A stretch of DNA of 55,830 nt from Clostridia bacterium (GCA_017396825.1 JAFQKR010000020.1:1-55830), one strand, 5' to 3'. Numbered from the stretch's first letter, positions 17,334 to 26,651 are shown. Numbers and translations: made by a program. The notes: generated from the letters alone by a model not told the origin.

Positions 17334-19052
17334 TTAGTTTCCTGTGTAGGTGCCGTTTTCTATCTGTTCGTTAACCTTTTCCGCCTTTTGTTTATTAACG
17401 CTGTGCTGATAAGGCGTTTGGGCGTAGTACATATTACCAGCCATATCGGAATTGAAATAGTATGCGGTGGTTATACCGAACTTTTTCTTTATCTCGTCTG
17501 ACATATCGGGATAAAGTGCCGCCTCTATAGCGTCCAGACCGGGGTTACATATAGCCCCGGGAGGAAGCCCCTGATACAGATAGGTGTTATATGGCGTCTC
17601 GTATCTGGTGTCCTCGTCGCTGAGTATTGGCTTGCGGTTGACGGGCAGGCCGTTCCTTATATTGTCTGTATCCATAGCGTACTGTATGGTTGCACAGGAC
17701 TCCAGCTTGTCAAATGAGGTGGAGGCAAAACGGTTATGGAATACCTGAGAAACATTCTCAAAGTCGGAAAAGCTCTTACCCTCTGCCTGAACTATGGAGG
17801 CAAACCTTATCATTTCATCAAAGGTAAAGCCAAGCTTTTCGCAAGCAGGCTTATAGGTGGTATAATACTCCGTCCATACACGGGAGGAAAAACCGTTAAG
17901 CATTTTGTTGATAACCTCAACCTCGCCGGTATCCTTATAAAACAGATAGGTATCGGGATACAGATATCCCTCAAGTCTGTAATAGCGACTATCGCTCCAG
18001 CCCTGCTCGTTAAGAAGTTGAACAAACTCATGCTTATAGGGATACTCGTTTATGGCGTAGATATACCCCTCTCTTGTACCTATACCGCTGTTTACCAAAA
18101 GATTTATTATCTGGTCTGCTGTGTAACCCTCAGGAACAGTAACGGTAACCTCTTCCCTTACGTAAGCGGTGGTGGTAAGCGCCAGAATTATCTGGTCGTA
18201 GTTCATACCTGCAGAAAGGGTATGAGTGCCCGAAAGGTAGTCTATCTCATACTTGGGGTCAATATCACCACCGAAAAACATGGTCTTTACAAACTCTTTG
18301 CCAAGGTGGAATATAGAACCCACAAGGTCGTCCTTATCAAGCTCAACGCTCTTGTCGAACTTATATTTAACGTAAAACTTAAATACCTTTTCTTCCTCTA
18401 TTATCCCCTTTTCCTGAAGCTTTGCCGCCACCTCCTCGGTGGTCATGCCGCTTTCAAGAGTCACAGAAACGTCTCCGCCGCTTTTTGTAAAGGCAAAAAT
18501 ATCGTTTGCCATGGGGATTATACCGGGCCAAAAATCAAAGCAGCCAAAAACGGTAAAGAAGGCCAACGCGCATACCACGAAGGTATATGCCACCGCTTTT
18601 ATGATGCTGAGACTTACACTGCCTCTACGTTTTTTCTTGGCGTTACGGCGCTTTGCGCGGATATAAGCCTTGCGCGCCTTTGCCTTCGCCTCTTCACTGC
18701 CCGAAAAATGAACGCCGGACAAGGTATCGTCCCCATCTGCCTTCGGGGCAGAAAGGTCAACGGCGTTGCCCTCGTCGTCGGTCAAATGACCGCCCTCGGG
18801 AGCAGGACGCACAACATCCTCCGTATCCACAGTATCACTGTAATGGTTTGTGTCTACGTTAACCTCGGCAGACTCTACAACGGGAGAAGCCGCCTTTGGC
18901 TGTTCTGCGTTTTCCAAAGGGTCAAGCACGAAGGCGGTGGTATCACCGTTATTATACGGAATTTCCTTCTCCGCGCCCTTGTCTTTTGTAAGACGGTCAA
19001 GCATTGAAAGAAGCTCTTCCGAGTTTTCTTTTACACTCTTCTTTTCGTCCAC
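17334..19052 (-). CDS. mltG: Endolytic transglycosylase MltG with long cytoplasmic N-terminus
   Basis: It cleaves nascent glycan strands at the membrane to set their length. The 572 residues are longer than typical family members (about 340-400). The first 145 residues are acidic then very basic and appear disordered, followed by one membrane segment at about 149-170. The extracellular part has the family active-site stretch ASIVQAEG (conserved Glu), and the YNTYLYQGLPPGAICNPG block is characteristic. Start is GTG at 19052, 11 bases from GGAGG. It overlaps nothing and precedes trhP by 2 bases. Confidence 0.92.
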   Translation of the reverse strand: MDEKKSVKENSEELLSMLDRLTKDKGAEKEIPYNNGDTTAFVLDPLENAEQPKAASPVVESAEVNVDTNHYSDTVDTEDVVRPAPEGGHLTDDEGNAVDLSAPKADGDDTLSGVHFSGSEEAKAKARKAYIRAKRRNAKKKRRGSVSLSIIKAVAYTFVVCALAFFTVFGCFDFWPGIIPMANDIFAFTKSGGDVSVTLESGMTTEEVAAKLQEKGIIEEEKVFKFYVKYKFDKSVELDKDDLVGSIFHLGKEFVKTMFFGGDIDPKYEIDYLSGTHTLSAGMNYDQIILALTTTAYVREEVTVTVPEGYTADQIINLLVNSGIGTREGYIYAINEYPYKHEFVQLLNEQGWSDSRYYRLEGYLYPDTYLFYKDTGEVEVINKMLNGFSSRVWTEYYTTYKPACEKLGFTFDEMIRFASIVQAEGKSFSDFENVSQVFHNRFASTSFDKLESCATIQYAMDTDNIRNGLPVNRKPILSDEDTRYETPYNTYLYQGLPPGAICNPGLDAIEAALYPDMSDEIKKKFGITTAYYFNSDMAGNMYYAQTPYQHSVNKQKAEKVNEQIENGTYTGN

Positions 19053-19078
19053 TGTTTAAAAAACCTCCGTTTGCTGTT

Positions 19079-19975
19079 TTACAGCAAGGCGTTTATAACA
19101 ATAAATACTGCTATCGGCACTATCAGCGCCGGTGTTATATAAATATAAAGATTATTCACGCTTTTTTCGGGTATCGCTTTTCCTTCGGAACTGCCGGAAT
19201 AGGCCGCAAACATATTTTCAAGCCTTGAGAACATAAACGCCAGCGACAACAGCAACACAACGAACAAAACGAAACCCACAAACAAAACGCTTGTATTAAA
19301 AGCGGTTTTGCTTATAAAGGCTGAATTACCGTACAAGCCGTACATATTAAAAGCAAGATGCAACCCCATAGACGGGTACACAGACCTGCAAGCAACGGCA
19401 GTTATACTTAAAACAAGCCCCGCAAACATGTAAATAAGAAAGCCTTCCTTGGAGAAATGCACTAAAGTAAAATACAAGGTGCTTATAACAACGGCGTTAA
19501 AGCTACCGTATTTTTTATACTCACCTATAACTATACCGCGGAAGAAAAGTTCCTCACACACCGCGGGAACAAGGCAGTACGCCAAGAACAAGCCAACGCC
19601 GCTTTTTTCCCCCGCAAACAACGCGTCCATATACCCCTTATCAAAGGTAAGCCCTGAACCGTTGCTGTAAAACAAAAGCTGTAAAAGCAAGCTTCCGCAT
19701 ATCATAACGCCAAAGGCGCCTATCGAGTAAAGCAAAGCGTTGCCGCTTATTTTTCCGGAAAGCATGGGATAGTTAAGCTTGCCGCCCTTAAGCCCGTAAT
19801 ACAAAAAGCAAGGGAAGGCAAATACTATAGCCTGTATAATTATTATTACCAAAAATACGCTGTCATTACCAATACTTTCCGCTTTTATGTATCTGCCGCA
19901 GAAAGACAACAACAAGTATATCACCGCTGTCAGCGCGGGAACGCTGAATGGTGCCGATTTCAAAAATTTAAGCAT
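19079..19975 (-). CDS. CPBP family intramembrane glutamic endopeptidase
   Basis: This 298-residue multi-pass protein has about eight hydrophobic segments. The CPBP (Abi) motifs are visible: EELFFRGIVI (EExxxR), a histidine in FTLVHFSKEG, and HLAFN. Such proteins cleave membrane substrates or process peptides. The role here is unknown. It lies between the DJ-1-like gene and mltG in the same run. Confidence 0.85.
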   Translation of the reverse strand: MLKFLKSAPFSVPALTAVIYLLLSFCGRYIKAESIGNDSVFLVIIIIQAIVFAFPCFLYYGLKGGKLNYPMLSGKISGNALLYSIGAFGVMICGSLLLQLLFYSNGSGLTFDKGYMDALFAGEKSGVGLFLAYCLVPAVCEELFFRGIVIGEYKKYGSFNAVVISTLYFTLVHFSKEGFLIYMFAGLVLSITAVACRSVYPSMGLHLAFNMYGLYGNSAFISKTAFNTSVLFVGFVLFVVLLLSLAFMFSRLENMFAAYSGSSEGKAIPEKSVNNLYIYITPALIVPIAVFIVINALL

Positions 19976-19990
19976 AATGCCGCCTTTTGG

Positions 19991-20536
19991 CTACGCCTTT
20001 CTTATTTGCTCTGCTATCTTGTCAGCCAGATCTGCGCCGTAAAGAAGCTCTGTTATTTTAAGGCCAAACTCAAGGGAAACTCCCATGCCCTCGGCAGTGA
20101 TGAATATATCGTCCACCTCTACCTTTTCGCCTGTGCGGTTAGCAAGGGGCATTTCACTTTCAAATCCGGGATAGCACGCCATGTTCCTATCGTCAAGATA
20201 ACCCATTTTACCAAGAACAGAGGGAGCGGCGCAAATAGCCGCAACGTAACTGCCGGCATCTACTGTTTTTCTGATAAGCTCTGCCGTTTGATAAGACTCA
20301 CTCAAAGCCTCGGTGCCCTTAAGCCCACCGGGAAGAATGAGAACGTCTATTCCATCGGTGTCAAGTTCTGAAATAAGAACGTCCGCCAAAACAGTTATAC
20401 CGTGGGCACCCGTTACTGCCTTATCATCACTTATAGAGGCGAGAAAAACCTCTGCTCCTGCACGCCTTAATATATCGGCAGGGGTGAGAGCCTCACACTC
20501 TTCAAAGCCGTTTGCAAGTAATATTACCGCTTTCAT
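19991..20536 (-). CDS. DJ-1/PfpI family protein
   Basis: This 181-residue Rossmann-like protein begins at ATG 20536, behind AAGGAG. It carries NGFEECEAL with the conserved glutamate, LILPGG, and AAICAAPSVLG with the nucleophile-elbow cysteine. The family includes chaperones, glyoxalases and deglycases. A protective role against carbonyl stress is a guess. Gap to tmk is 20 bases. Confidence 0.88.
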   Translation of the reverse strand: MKAVILLANGFEECEALTPADILRRAGAEVFLASISDDKAVTGAHGITVLADVLISELDTDGIDVLILPGGLKGTEALSESYQTAELIRKTVDAGSYVAAICAAPSVLGKMGYLDDRNMACYPGFESEMPLANRTGEKVEVDDIFITAEGMGVSLEFGLKITELLYGADLADKIAEQIRKA

Positions 20537-20556
20537 ATGCAAAATCTCCTTATAAA

Positions 20557-21243
20557 CTATTGGATACCGTGAGCCTTAAGTATCCCAAGGGCGATATCCT
20601 TCACTTGTCCGTGTATATCCTCTATACTGCGTAAAGCGCCGTCACAAACACAGTCCACTCTGTTCCAGCCATAACTGTCAGAGGCACATAGCGCCGCCTT
20701 GTAGCTGTCCTCCAAGTGTTTTGCGTTATTTTCGTGAATATCCTTAACCGCGCCCGTATTATCGCAACGCTTTTGCACAAGGGCAGAGGATGCCGTCGGG
20801 GGCAGACACAGATATATTACACCTGCGGGGGCAGGAAGCCCAAGCAGTGAAAACTCGTAGTCAAAAAGCCATTTACCAAAGCGGTCCCACTCATCCTCGG
20901 GAAGTTTTGACATCTGATGCACAAGGTTTGCCGTTGTATAACGGTTGGCTATTATCACACATCCCTCCTGATAATCCTTCTTCCAATCCAGCATATATGA
21001 GCAATACCTATCCATTGCGTAGAAGGAGGAGGCGGCAAAAGGGTTTACAGCCTGAGGGTCTTCGCCAAAATCGCCTCTTAAATACATTTTTATAAGGGCA
21101 CTGCTGTCTTCCTTGTATGTGGGAAAGGAAATAAGCCTGTTTTTGATGCCCAATTTATCAAGATAAGCGCAAAGCAGCTTGCTTTGGGTCTCCTTGCCGG
21201 AGCCATCAAGACCGTCTACCGCTATCAGTATGCCCTTTGACAT
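20557..21243 (-). CDS. tmk: Thymidylate kinase (dTMP kinase)
   Basis: It phosphorylates dTMP to dTDP. The start at 21243 (MSKGIL) has GGAGTG upstream. The 228 residues show a P-loop DGLDGSGKETQ, the substrate-binding DRYCSYMLDW, and ANRYTTANLVHQ. The C-terminal lid is somewhat unlike the common tmk pattern, so a broader deoxynucleoside-monophosphate kinase is possible. It is next to thyX, which makes dTMP, a strong functional pairing. Confidence 0.85.
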   Translation of the reverse strand: MSKGILIAVDGLDGSGKETQSKLLCAYLDKLGIKNRLISFPTYKEDSSALIKMYLRGDFGEDPQAVNPFAASSFYAMDRYCSYMLDWKKDYQEGCVIIANRYTTANLVHQMSKLPEDEWDRFGKWLFDYEFSLLGLPAPAGVIYLCLPPTASSALVQKRCDNTGAVKDIHENNAKHLEDSYKAALCASDSYGWNRVDCVCDGALRSIEDIHGQVKDIALGILKAHGIQ

Positions 21244-21262
21244 AGCAAACACTCCAAATTAA

Positions 21263-22021
21263 TTACATGTTTTGATACTTCTCACGTATTTCCTGCGCCT
21301 TGCCACAGCTCATTTTTCCTTCAGGACAAGGACCGGAAACACAAGGGGGCCCTGCTTTCTTAAACAAGGTGGGGGCTACCTGCTTAACCTTGCGGAGCAT
21401 TTCCTCTGCCAAGGCTCTTATCTCCCATTGAGCACGGCTACAGCAACGAAGGTTGAAGAAATTATAAAGAGAGCGAACGTTCATGGTCATAACTATCTTT
21501 GTATCGCAGGCGTTGGGAAGAACGCTGCGAGCATCCTCAAACGCCATCTTCTCTGCCGCCTTTTCGGCTGCCGCAGGATCCATGCCGCCGTCCACAAGTG
21601 TTTTTGTGTGCTTTTCTTTAAGCAACGATGCCAAACGGATATAATGTGCTCTGTCCTCCTCCATAGCCTGAAGGAAAACCTCCTTTGCTTCGGGAAGAGC
21701 TTCTATCTCGGGAGGGATTATGTATGTGAAACTTTCTTTATTAACGTAACGTTGGCTTTGAACGCTGAAGGACGCGATGCGGTGCCTTGTTATCTGGGCA
21801 AGAACGGCGCGTGAAACGCCCTCTATACCAAAGGTAAAGCTTACGTGCTCAAAGGGACTTTCGTGGCCGAGAGATACAAGCATATTAATAAACTTTTCGG
21901 TTTTTTCAGGAGTAAGTCCCTCCATTATACCGTCTATGCCCGTCTGGGAATAGCAAAGCTTTGCAGCAGAAGCTATTATTTTTTCACAATCAGGAGTATG
22001 AGCAATAATTTCAACTTTCAT
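21263..22021 (-). CDS. thyX: Flavin-dependent thymidylate synthase ThyX
   Basis: It methylates dUMP to dTMP using FAD, methylenetetrahydrofolate and NADPH. The 252 residues contain the ThyX signature RHRIASFSVQSQRY (RHRxxSxxxxSQRY) and the early SPFEHVSFTF segment. The C-terminus adds a cysteine-rich tail (CVSGPCPEGKMSCG) not needed for the core enzyme. It is the first gene of a long run ending in folD, which also serves folate chemistry. Promoter at 22053-22081. Confidence 0.95.
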   Translation of the reverse strand: MKVEIIAHTPDCEKIIASAAKLCYSQTGIDGIMEGLTPEKTEKFINMLVSLGHESPFEHVSFTFGIEGVSRAVLAQITRHRIASFSVQSQRYVNKESFTYIIPPEIEALPEAKEVFLQAMEEDRAHYIRLASLLKEKHTKTLVDGGMDPAAAEKAAEKMAFEDARSVLPNACDTKIVMTMNVRSLYNFFNLRCCSRAQWEIRALAEEMLRKVKQVAPTLFKKAGPPCVSGPCPEGKMSCGKAQEIREKYQNM

Positions 22022-22052
22022 AATGTCCCTCCGTTACCGTTCTTAACAGTTT

Positions 22053-22081
22053 ATTGTATCATAAATGACGTTTAAAATCAA
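22053..22081 (-). promoter_or_regulatory. Sigma-A-type promoter for thyX and the long downstream gene run
   Basis: On the minus strand TTGATT (22081-22076), 17 bases, TACAAT (22058-22053). The -35 overlaps the stop codon of the lipoprotein gene ending at 22078, and the -10 is about 30 bases from the thyX start. Confidence 0.7.
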
Positions 22082-23121
22082 GAGTTAATATAGTCCTTGC
22101 CCGTTTCGTTATACCAATTCTTGCAGTATTCTCCTGCCGTTTCTATCGTCTTAAGCGCTGAGCAATTTTTGAATACATCGTCCCCTATTGATTCAACAGA
22201 TGCAGGAAGGGTTGCTTTTTTTACGCTGATGCAACCAAAAAATGCGTAGTTGCCAATAGACTTAACACCCTCCGGAACTGCTATCTCCTTAAGCATTACA
22301 CAACCGAAAAAGCATTTTTCGGGTATATCCTCTAGACCTTCGCCGAAGGTGATATCTTCCAGATCCATGCAATAATAGAATGCTCTTTCGCCCAAAGCAC
22401 AGCCATCGGGAAGCTCTACCTTTTTCACTCCCTTGCAAAAGGAGAAGGCACCTGCTTCGACAGCTCCAACGGTTGCGGGTAACTTAAGTTCTTCCTTTTC
22501 CACAGCCTCAGGGCAACGCAAAAGCACGGTTTTGTCGCCGTTGTAAAGCACCCCATCCACAGAGGAAAAACTTTTGTTTGCTGAGGAAACCTCTATCTCC
22601 TTAAGAGCCTTACATCCATCAAAGGCGCCTGAGTGCAAAACAGCAACGCTACTGCCTATGAAAACATATTCAAGAGATGAGCAACCCACGAAAGCCCCCT
22701 CACCAACGTTTACAACAGTATCGGAAAGAGTAATCCTTTTAATGGAAGTTTTACCGGAAACGGCATCGTCTGTTACAGCGGTAACTGTATAGCCGTCCAA
22801 CTCGGAAGGGAGGGTTATCTCAGTATCCTTCCCTTTGTAGGCACATATCATGGCAACCGTGTTAACAAGCGTATAACCGTAGTCTCCGCTATAAACCACG
22901 TCCTCATCCGAACTTTCCTCAGAGAAAGGTTGCTCAGAACTTTCGAAACTATATTCACCGTCAGAGGTGCTTTCCGTAACCTCCGTAGAGGTTGTCTCGC
23001 TTTGATCGGAGTTTTCCACAGAAGTGTCAACACCGCTTTCATTTGGCTTTATCACTTCTTCGCCGCAAGCGGAAAGAAGAAAGAAGGATAAAGCAATAAC
23101 AGTGCACAAAAACTTTTTCAT
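22078..23121 (-). CDS. Lipoprotein with BspA-type leucine-rich repeats (LRR_5), shorter paralogue
   Basis: The 347-residue secreted protein has a lipobox (SFFLLSAC, modified Cys near residue 20), then a Ser/Thr/Glu-rich linker to about residue 75. At least five repeats of the form (A/C)F-x-GC-x-(S/A)L follow, separated by about 22 residues, as in BspA-type LRR_5 proteins. These bind host or matrix surfaces in some bacteria. The linker is unusually rich in Ser, Glu and Thr. It follows the longer paralogue by 10 bases and is probably co-transcribed. Confidence 0.88.
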   Translation of the reverse strand: MKKFLCTVIALSFFLLSACGEEVIKPNESGVDTSVENSDQSETTSTEVTESTSDGEYSFESSEQPFSEESSDEDVVYSGDYGYTLVNTVAMICAYKGKDTEITLPSELDGYTVTAVTDDAVSGKTSIKRITLSDTVVNVGEGAFVGCSSLEYVFIGSSVAVLHSGAFDGCKALKEIEVSSANKSFSSVDGVLYNGDKTVLLRCPEAVEKEELKLPATVGAVEAGAFSFCKGVKKVELPDGCALGERAFYYCMDLEDITFGEGLEDIPEKCFFGCVMLKEIAVPEGVKSIGNYAFFGCISVKKATLPASVESIGDDVFKNCSALKTIETAGEYCKNWYNETGKDYINS

Positions 23122-23131
23122 AATTTATCCT

Positions 23132-24814
23132 TTACGCAGGCGCTTTAAGGTTTGTATTACCCAGACCCGCTTCTATAAGCGACTCATAGGTGCCGCTGTT
23201 AGGGTCAACTGTAACTATAATCCTCTCGCATCCGTCAAAAACCCCTTTGCCAATTTTTGCATCGTTGCACTTTATAGTTACGTCTGACAGATATTTGCAG
23301 TATGCAAAGGCATAGTCACCGAAAACCGATACGTTATCGCCCAAGGAAACGGCCATAAGCACCGTGCAGTATGAAAAAGCGCCGTAGCCAATGGTGGTAA
23401 GATTATCACCCACCGTAAGGGTCTTAAGGTTACCGCACCCCTTAAAGGCATCTTTTTTTATCTCGGTAACCGAGGCAGGGATGTTCATCGAAAGAAGATA
23501 GGCGCAACCGTAAAACGTCTGCTCCTCGATAACTGTGAGAGCAGTAGAAAGCTCCATTGCAGTAAGGCTTTCACAATAGGCAAAGGCGCCCTTCTCCAGA
23601 GTAGTAACGGTAGAAGGCATAACGTTAGCAGTATCACCGAAATATACAGACCTTAAAGCGGAGCAACCGTAAAAAGCTCCTTCCGGGATCTTGGTGATGC
23701 CTCCGTCAAGCCTTACCTCGCCCAACGCGGCGCAGTAAGCGAAAGAGTACGCAGAAACCGCATCTATGCCGCCGTAGCCTTCGCCACCTATTATTTCAAG
23801 GCTTTTCAACTTTCTGCAACGGTAGAACGCTTTTGCCCCAACACTGTTTACAGGACCCGTTATGGTTAAATAGGTTATTCTGTTACACTCGTAAAAAGCG
23901 CCTTCGGGAATATCAGCAGGACAGCCGAGCGTCACCTTACGCAAGGACTCGGGAACAAAATCGTTATTTTGGGCATAGCTTTCCGCACCGAAAACAGCGC
24001 CGAAAAACAACTTGTCGCTGCCGTTGCCCAAAAAAGGAAGAGTAAGCTCGTAAAGAGAAGAACAACCGCCCAGGGCACCGTCACCGATAGAGGTAACGGT
24101 ATCAGGGATATATAGCTTTTTAAGGGAAGTGCAGCCGTTGAATGCGTTCTTACCAACAGAGATAACGTCACTCAAAACGATGTTTTGGAGACTTTCACAA
24201 TTTGTAAAGGCATCGTCTGCCACTGTTGAACCGCCTGCAACAACAGTGGTAAGGCTTTCCGGTAAAACGGTCTTGTTGCCGCCCGCAGTATAAGCGCCGA
24301 AAATGTAACCAAGGTAGTTGTTTTCTGTTTCCTTACCGCCAACGAAAGGCACAGTAAGGGAAACCAACCCCTTGCAGCAGGAAAAAGCGGAAAATGCTAT
24401 CTGCTTTACACTATCAGGAACCACAATATCGGTGATACACAAGGTAGCTTCATCCGCCACTATATCCTTAACAGCGTTTGCTCCTATAGCCACCACCGCC
24501 TTACCATCTATCTCGGCGGGTATCTTCACAAAAGTGTCGGTGCCGTTATAACCGTTTATGATAAGACCTTCCCCGTAAGCACTTGTAACAAAATGCTCGG
24601 AGGCTGTGTCGGGTATCTCAGAAGTAACGTCTTCGCTGTCATTGCTTTCGTCGCCGGAAACAGTGGACTCGGGTCTAGAATCGTTTCCGCCTTCTAATAT
24701 CTGAGTTATTTCATCAAAGGCTCCGCAAGCCGCAGAAGAAAGAATAACAGAGAAGCAAAGAATGGCAAGAAGGGCTTTCTTTACCATATATTTAGCGTTA
24801 ATGTTTTTAAGCAT
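23132..24814 (-). CDS. Lipoprotein with BspA-type leucine-rich repeats (LRR_5), longer paralogue
   Basis: From the ATG at 24814 (behind AAAGGA) the protein has 560 residues, starting with a signal and lipobox (SSAAC). The main body is a long solenoid of LRR_5 repeats (AF-x-NC-x-SL, AF-x-GC-x-SLKKL and similar). In the middle, extended repeats with LPFLGNGSDKLFFGAVFGA insert into the pattern. The end reads FDGCERIIVTVDP. It is likely surface-exposed and adhesive. Its promoter is TTGACA-17-GATAAT at 24869-24897. Confidence 0.88.
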   Translation of the reverse strand: MLKNINAKYMVKKALLAILCFSVILSSAACGAFDEITQILEGGNDSRPESTVSGDESNDSEDVTSEIPDTASEHFVTSAYGEGLIINGYNGTDTFVKIPAEIDGKAVVAIGANAVKDIVADEATLCITDIVVPDSVKQIAFSAFSCCKGLVSLTVPFVGGKETENNYLGYIFGAYTAGGNKTVLPESLTTVVAGGSTVADDAFTNCESLQNIVLSDVISVGKNAFNGCTSLKKLYIPDTVTSIGDGALGGCSSLYELTLPFLGNGSDKLFFGAVFGAESYAQNNDFVPESLRKVTLGCPADIPEGAFYECNRITYLTITGPVNSVGAKAFYRCRKLKSLEIIGGEGYGGIDAVSAYSFAYCAALGEVRLDGGITKIPEGAFYGCSALRSVYFGDTANVMPSTVTTLEKGAFAYCESLTAMELSTALTVIEEQTFYGCAYLLSMNIPASVTEIKKDAFKGCGNLKTLTVGDNLTTIGYGAFSYCTVLMAVSLGDNVSVFGDYAFAYCKYLSDVTIKCNDAKIGKGVFDGCERIIVTVDPNSGTYESLIEAGLGNTNLKAPA

Positions 24815-24868
24815 CGTACTGTCCTTTCGGTTAGCTGATAGCAAGTTTAAAATTCTTACTCAAGGTAT

Positions 24869-24897
24869 ATTATCTCACAATTCCTTCCATTTGTCAA
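24869..24897 (-). promoter_or_regulatory. Sigma-A-type promoter for the LRR lipoprotein pair
   Basis: On the minus strand TTGACA (24897-24892), 17 bases, GATAAT (24874-24869). It lies between the PH gene terminator and the first lipoprotein start. Confidence 0.75.
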
Positions 24898-24925
24898 TAT
24901 AAATAAGTCCGCCTAATACGACAAG

Positions 24926-24951
24926 AAAAAATCCCCCGATAGGGGGATTTT
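24926..24951 (-). terminator. Rho-independent terminator after the PH-domain gene
   Basis: AATCCCCC, TATC loop, GGGGGATT followed by a T-run on the minus strand, directly after the PH gene. Confidence 0.9.
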
Positions 24952-24959
24952 AAAGCCTA

Positions 24960-25364
24960 TTATTCTTCATCCAAAATGTCGGGAATACCGTCGCCATCCT
25001 CGTCCTCAATATCGCCGATAACCTCATTAACTCTTGCACGGCGAGCGATCTTCATATCCTCAACGCTTTTATGTATAAGTTCCTTGACGTCAAAGCTCTT
25101 TTTTACGTTTTTAATAACGAGAGTAGGCAGACTTGCATCAGAACTTTGAACGGTAACGGTGCCAACGCCGAAAAGTTTTTGCCAAAGATTACGGCTAAGA
25201 CTTATATCTCTTATACGGTAAAGAACCACTTCCTCGTACTTAGTGCTGAACAGACCTGTCTCAACAAAAAGCCTATCCTCGGCAAGCTTATATTTTGTGA
25301 AACTGAGGGGCATGCCCATAAAACGCTTTCTATCCTGCCAAATGTAATTAATTGTATTCTTCAT
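24960..25364 (-). CDS. Bacterial PH-domain protein with a C-terminal calcium-type motif
   Basis: This 134-residue protein starts at 25364 (MKNTINY) behind AAAGGGA. Residues about 15-90 form a YdbS-like bPH_2 pattern (KYKLAEDRLFVETGLFSTKY, then RIRDISLSRNLWQKLFGVGT and VIKNVKKS). The last 18 residues contain DEDGDGIPDILDEE, a very close match to a thrombospondin type-3 calcium-binding repeat. No signal peptide or membrane segment is seen, so it is likely cytosolic. It follows ftsZ, separated by a terminator, and no separate promoter is obvious, so it may depend on read-through. Confidence 0.65.
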   Translation of the reverse strand: MKNTINYIWQDRKRFMGMPLSFTKYKLAEDRLFVETGLFSTKYEEVVLYRIRDISLSRNLWQKLFGVGTVTVQSSDASLPTLVIKNVKKSFDVKELIHKSVEDMKIARRARVNEVIGDIEDEDGDGIPDILDEE

Positions 25365-25385
25365 AACATTCCCTTTCCGCAAAAA

Positions 25386-25414
25386 ACAAAGGGGTGTTAA
25401 AACAACACCCCTTT
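25386..25414 (-). terminator. Rho-independent terminator after ftsZ
   Basis: AAAGGGGTGTT and AACACCCCTTT stem pair, followed on the minus strand by a T-rich run. It begins 10 bases past ftsZ. Confidence 0.8.
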
Positions 25415-25423
25415 ATATACCTA

Positions 25424-26518
25424 TTAATACCTGTCGTAATTGTTGGTCTTACGGCTGTTGTTGAGCATGCTGATAATGCTGTCAATATCGTCGCTTTCTG
25501 CTTCAGGCTCTTCAGCCTTTGCAGGAGCCTCTGCAGTGGGCATAGGCTTGCTGCGATAGTCACCGCGCTTGTCACTGTCAAAGCCGGTAGCAACGAGGGT
25601 AACTATCATTTCGTCCTCAAGAGTCTGATCAAAAGCAGCACCGAAGATGATGTTTGCATCGGGATGCGCTTCGTTGGTAATCATTGCAACAGCGTCGTTA
25701 ACCTCATCAAGAGCGATATCAAGGGATGCGGTGATATTAACAACGATACCCTTAGCGCCGCTGATGTTGGTTTCAAGAAGAGGACTGGACATAGCCATCT
25801 TAGCGGCTGCCTCTGCCTTTTCCTTACCCTTAGCCTGACCAACGCCCATGTGAGCAAGACCGGCGTTGCTCATAACAGTGCTAACGTCAGCAAAGTCAAG
25901 GTTAATAAGACCGTCCATAGTGATAAGGTCGGATATGCTCTGAACGCCTTTTCTGAGAACCTCGTCTGCTTCCTGGAAAGCATTGAGGAAGGTGATCTTC
26001 TTGTCGGTAAGAAGCTTAAGTCTTTCGTTAGGGATAACGATGAGAGAGTCAACGTTTTCCTTAAGCTTTTCGATACCAGCTTCAGCCTGAGCCATTCTCT
26101 TTGCGCCTTCGAAAGCGAAAGGCTTGGTTACAACTGCAACGGTAAGTATGCCAAGCTGCTTTGCAGCCTTAGCAACGATAGGAGCCGCACCGGTACCGGT
26201 ACCGCCGCCCATGCCTGCGGTAACAAATACCATATCTGCGTCCTTGATAGCGTCAGTTATCTTATCAAGGGTCTCTTCTGCTGCCTTTTCGCCAAGGTCA
26301 GGGTTTGCGCCTGCGCCACGGCCCTTGGTGATTCTTTCACCAATGGTAATGATGTTAGGAGTAGCAGAACGCTCCAAAGCGGAAATATCTGTATTAAGAT
26401 TTATAAACTCAATGTCCTTACAACCAACGGTAATCATACGGTTAACTGCGTTACCGCCGCCACCGCCGACACCGATAACCTTTATTTTAACAACGGGCGC
26501 GCCTAAATCTCTTGCCAT
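25424..26518 (-). CDS. ftsZ: Cell division GTPase FtsZ
   Basis: This tubulin-like GTPase forms the division ring. The ATG at 26518 has GGGAGG upstream. The 364 residues contain the tubulin signature GGGTGTG (in [14 protein letters not shown]), NTD motifs near residue 45, and a C-terminal acidic linker. The last residues ([11 protein letters not shown]) could be the conserved C-terminal peptide that binds FtsA/SepF, but it is only loosely similar. Its own promoter at 26570-26598 separates it from ftsQ; ftsA is missing nearby. Confidence 0.97.
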   Translation of the reverse strand: MARDLGAPVVKIKVIGVGGGGGNAVNRMITVGCKDIEFINLNTDISALERSATPNIITIGERITKGRGAGANPDLGEKAAEETLDKITDAIKDADMVFVTAGMGGGTGTGAAPIVAKAAKQLGILTVAVVTKPFAFEGAKRMAQAEAGIEKLKENVDSLIVIPNERLKLLTDKKITFLNAFQEADEVLRKGVQSISDLITMDGLINLDFADVSTVMSNAGLAHMGVGQAKGKEKAEAAAKMAMSSPLLETNISGAKGIVVNITASLDIALDEVNDAVAMITNEAHPDANIIFGAAFDQTLEDEMIVTLVATGFDSDKRGDYRSKPMPTAEAPAKAEEPEAESDDIDSIISMLNNSRKTNNYDRY

Positions 26519-26569
26519 TTTTGTACCTCCCAAGCGTACATGTAAATTTGTCTATTATACTTCTGATAT

Positions 26570-26598
26570 ATTATAATATCTTTTTTTATAAATTTCAA
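26570..26598 (-). promoter_or_regulatory. Sigma-A-type promoter for ftsZ
   Basis: On the minus strand TTGAAA (26598-26593), 17 bases, TATAAT (26575-26570). A second TATAAT is found further downstream. It separates ftsZ from the rest of the dcw cluster. Confidence 0.75.
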
Positions 26599-26651
26599 GT
26601 GCTTTTTCTTATTTTTTTAGGGCTTTGAGGCCTTTTTTTGCGATTTTTGCC

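Noticed and set aside
26600-26645. Terminator between ftsQ and ftsZ
   Set aside because: The AGGC/GCCT stem is short and imperfect and is not followed by a T-run on the coding strand.
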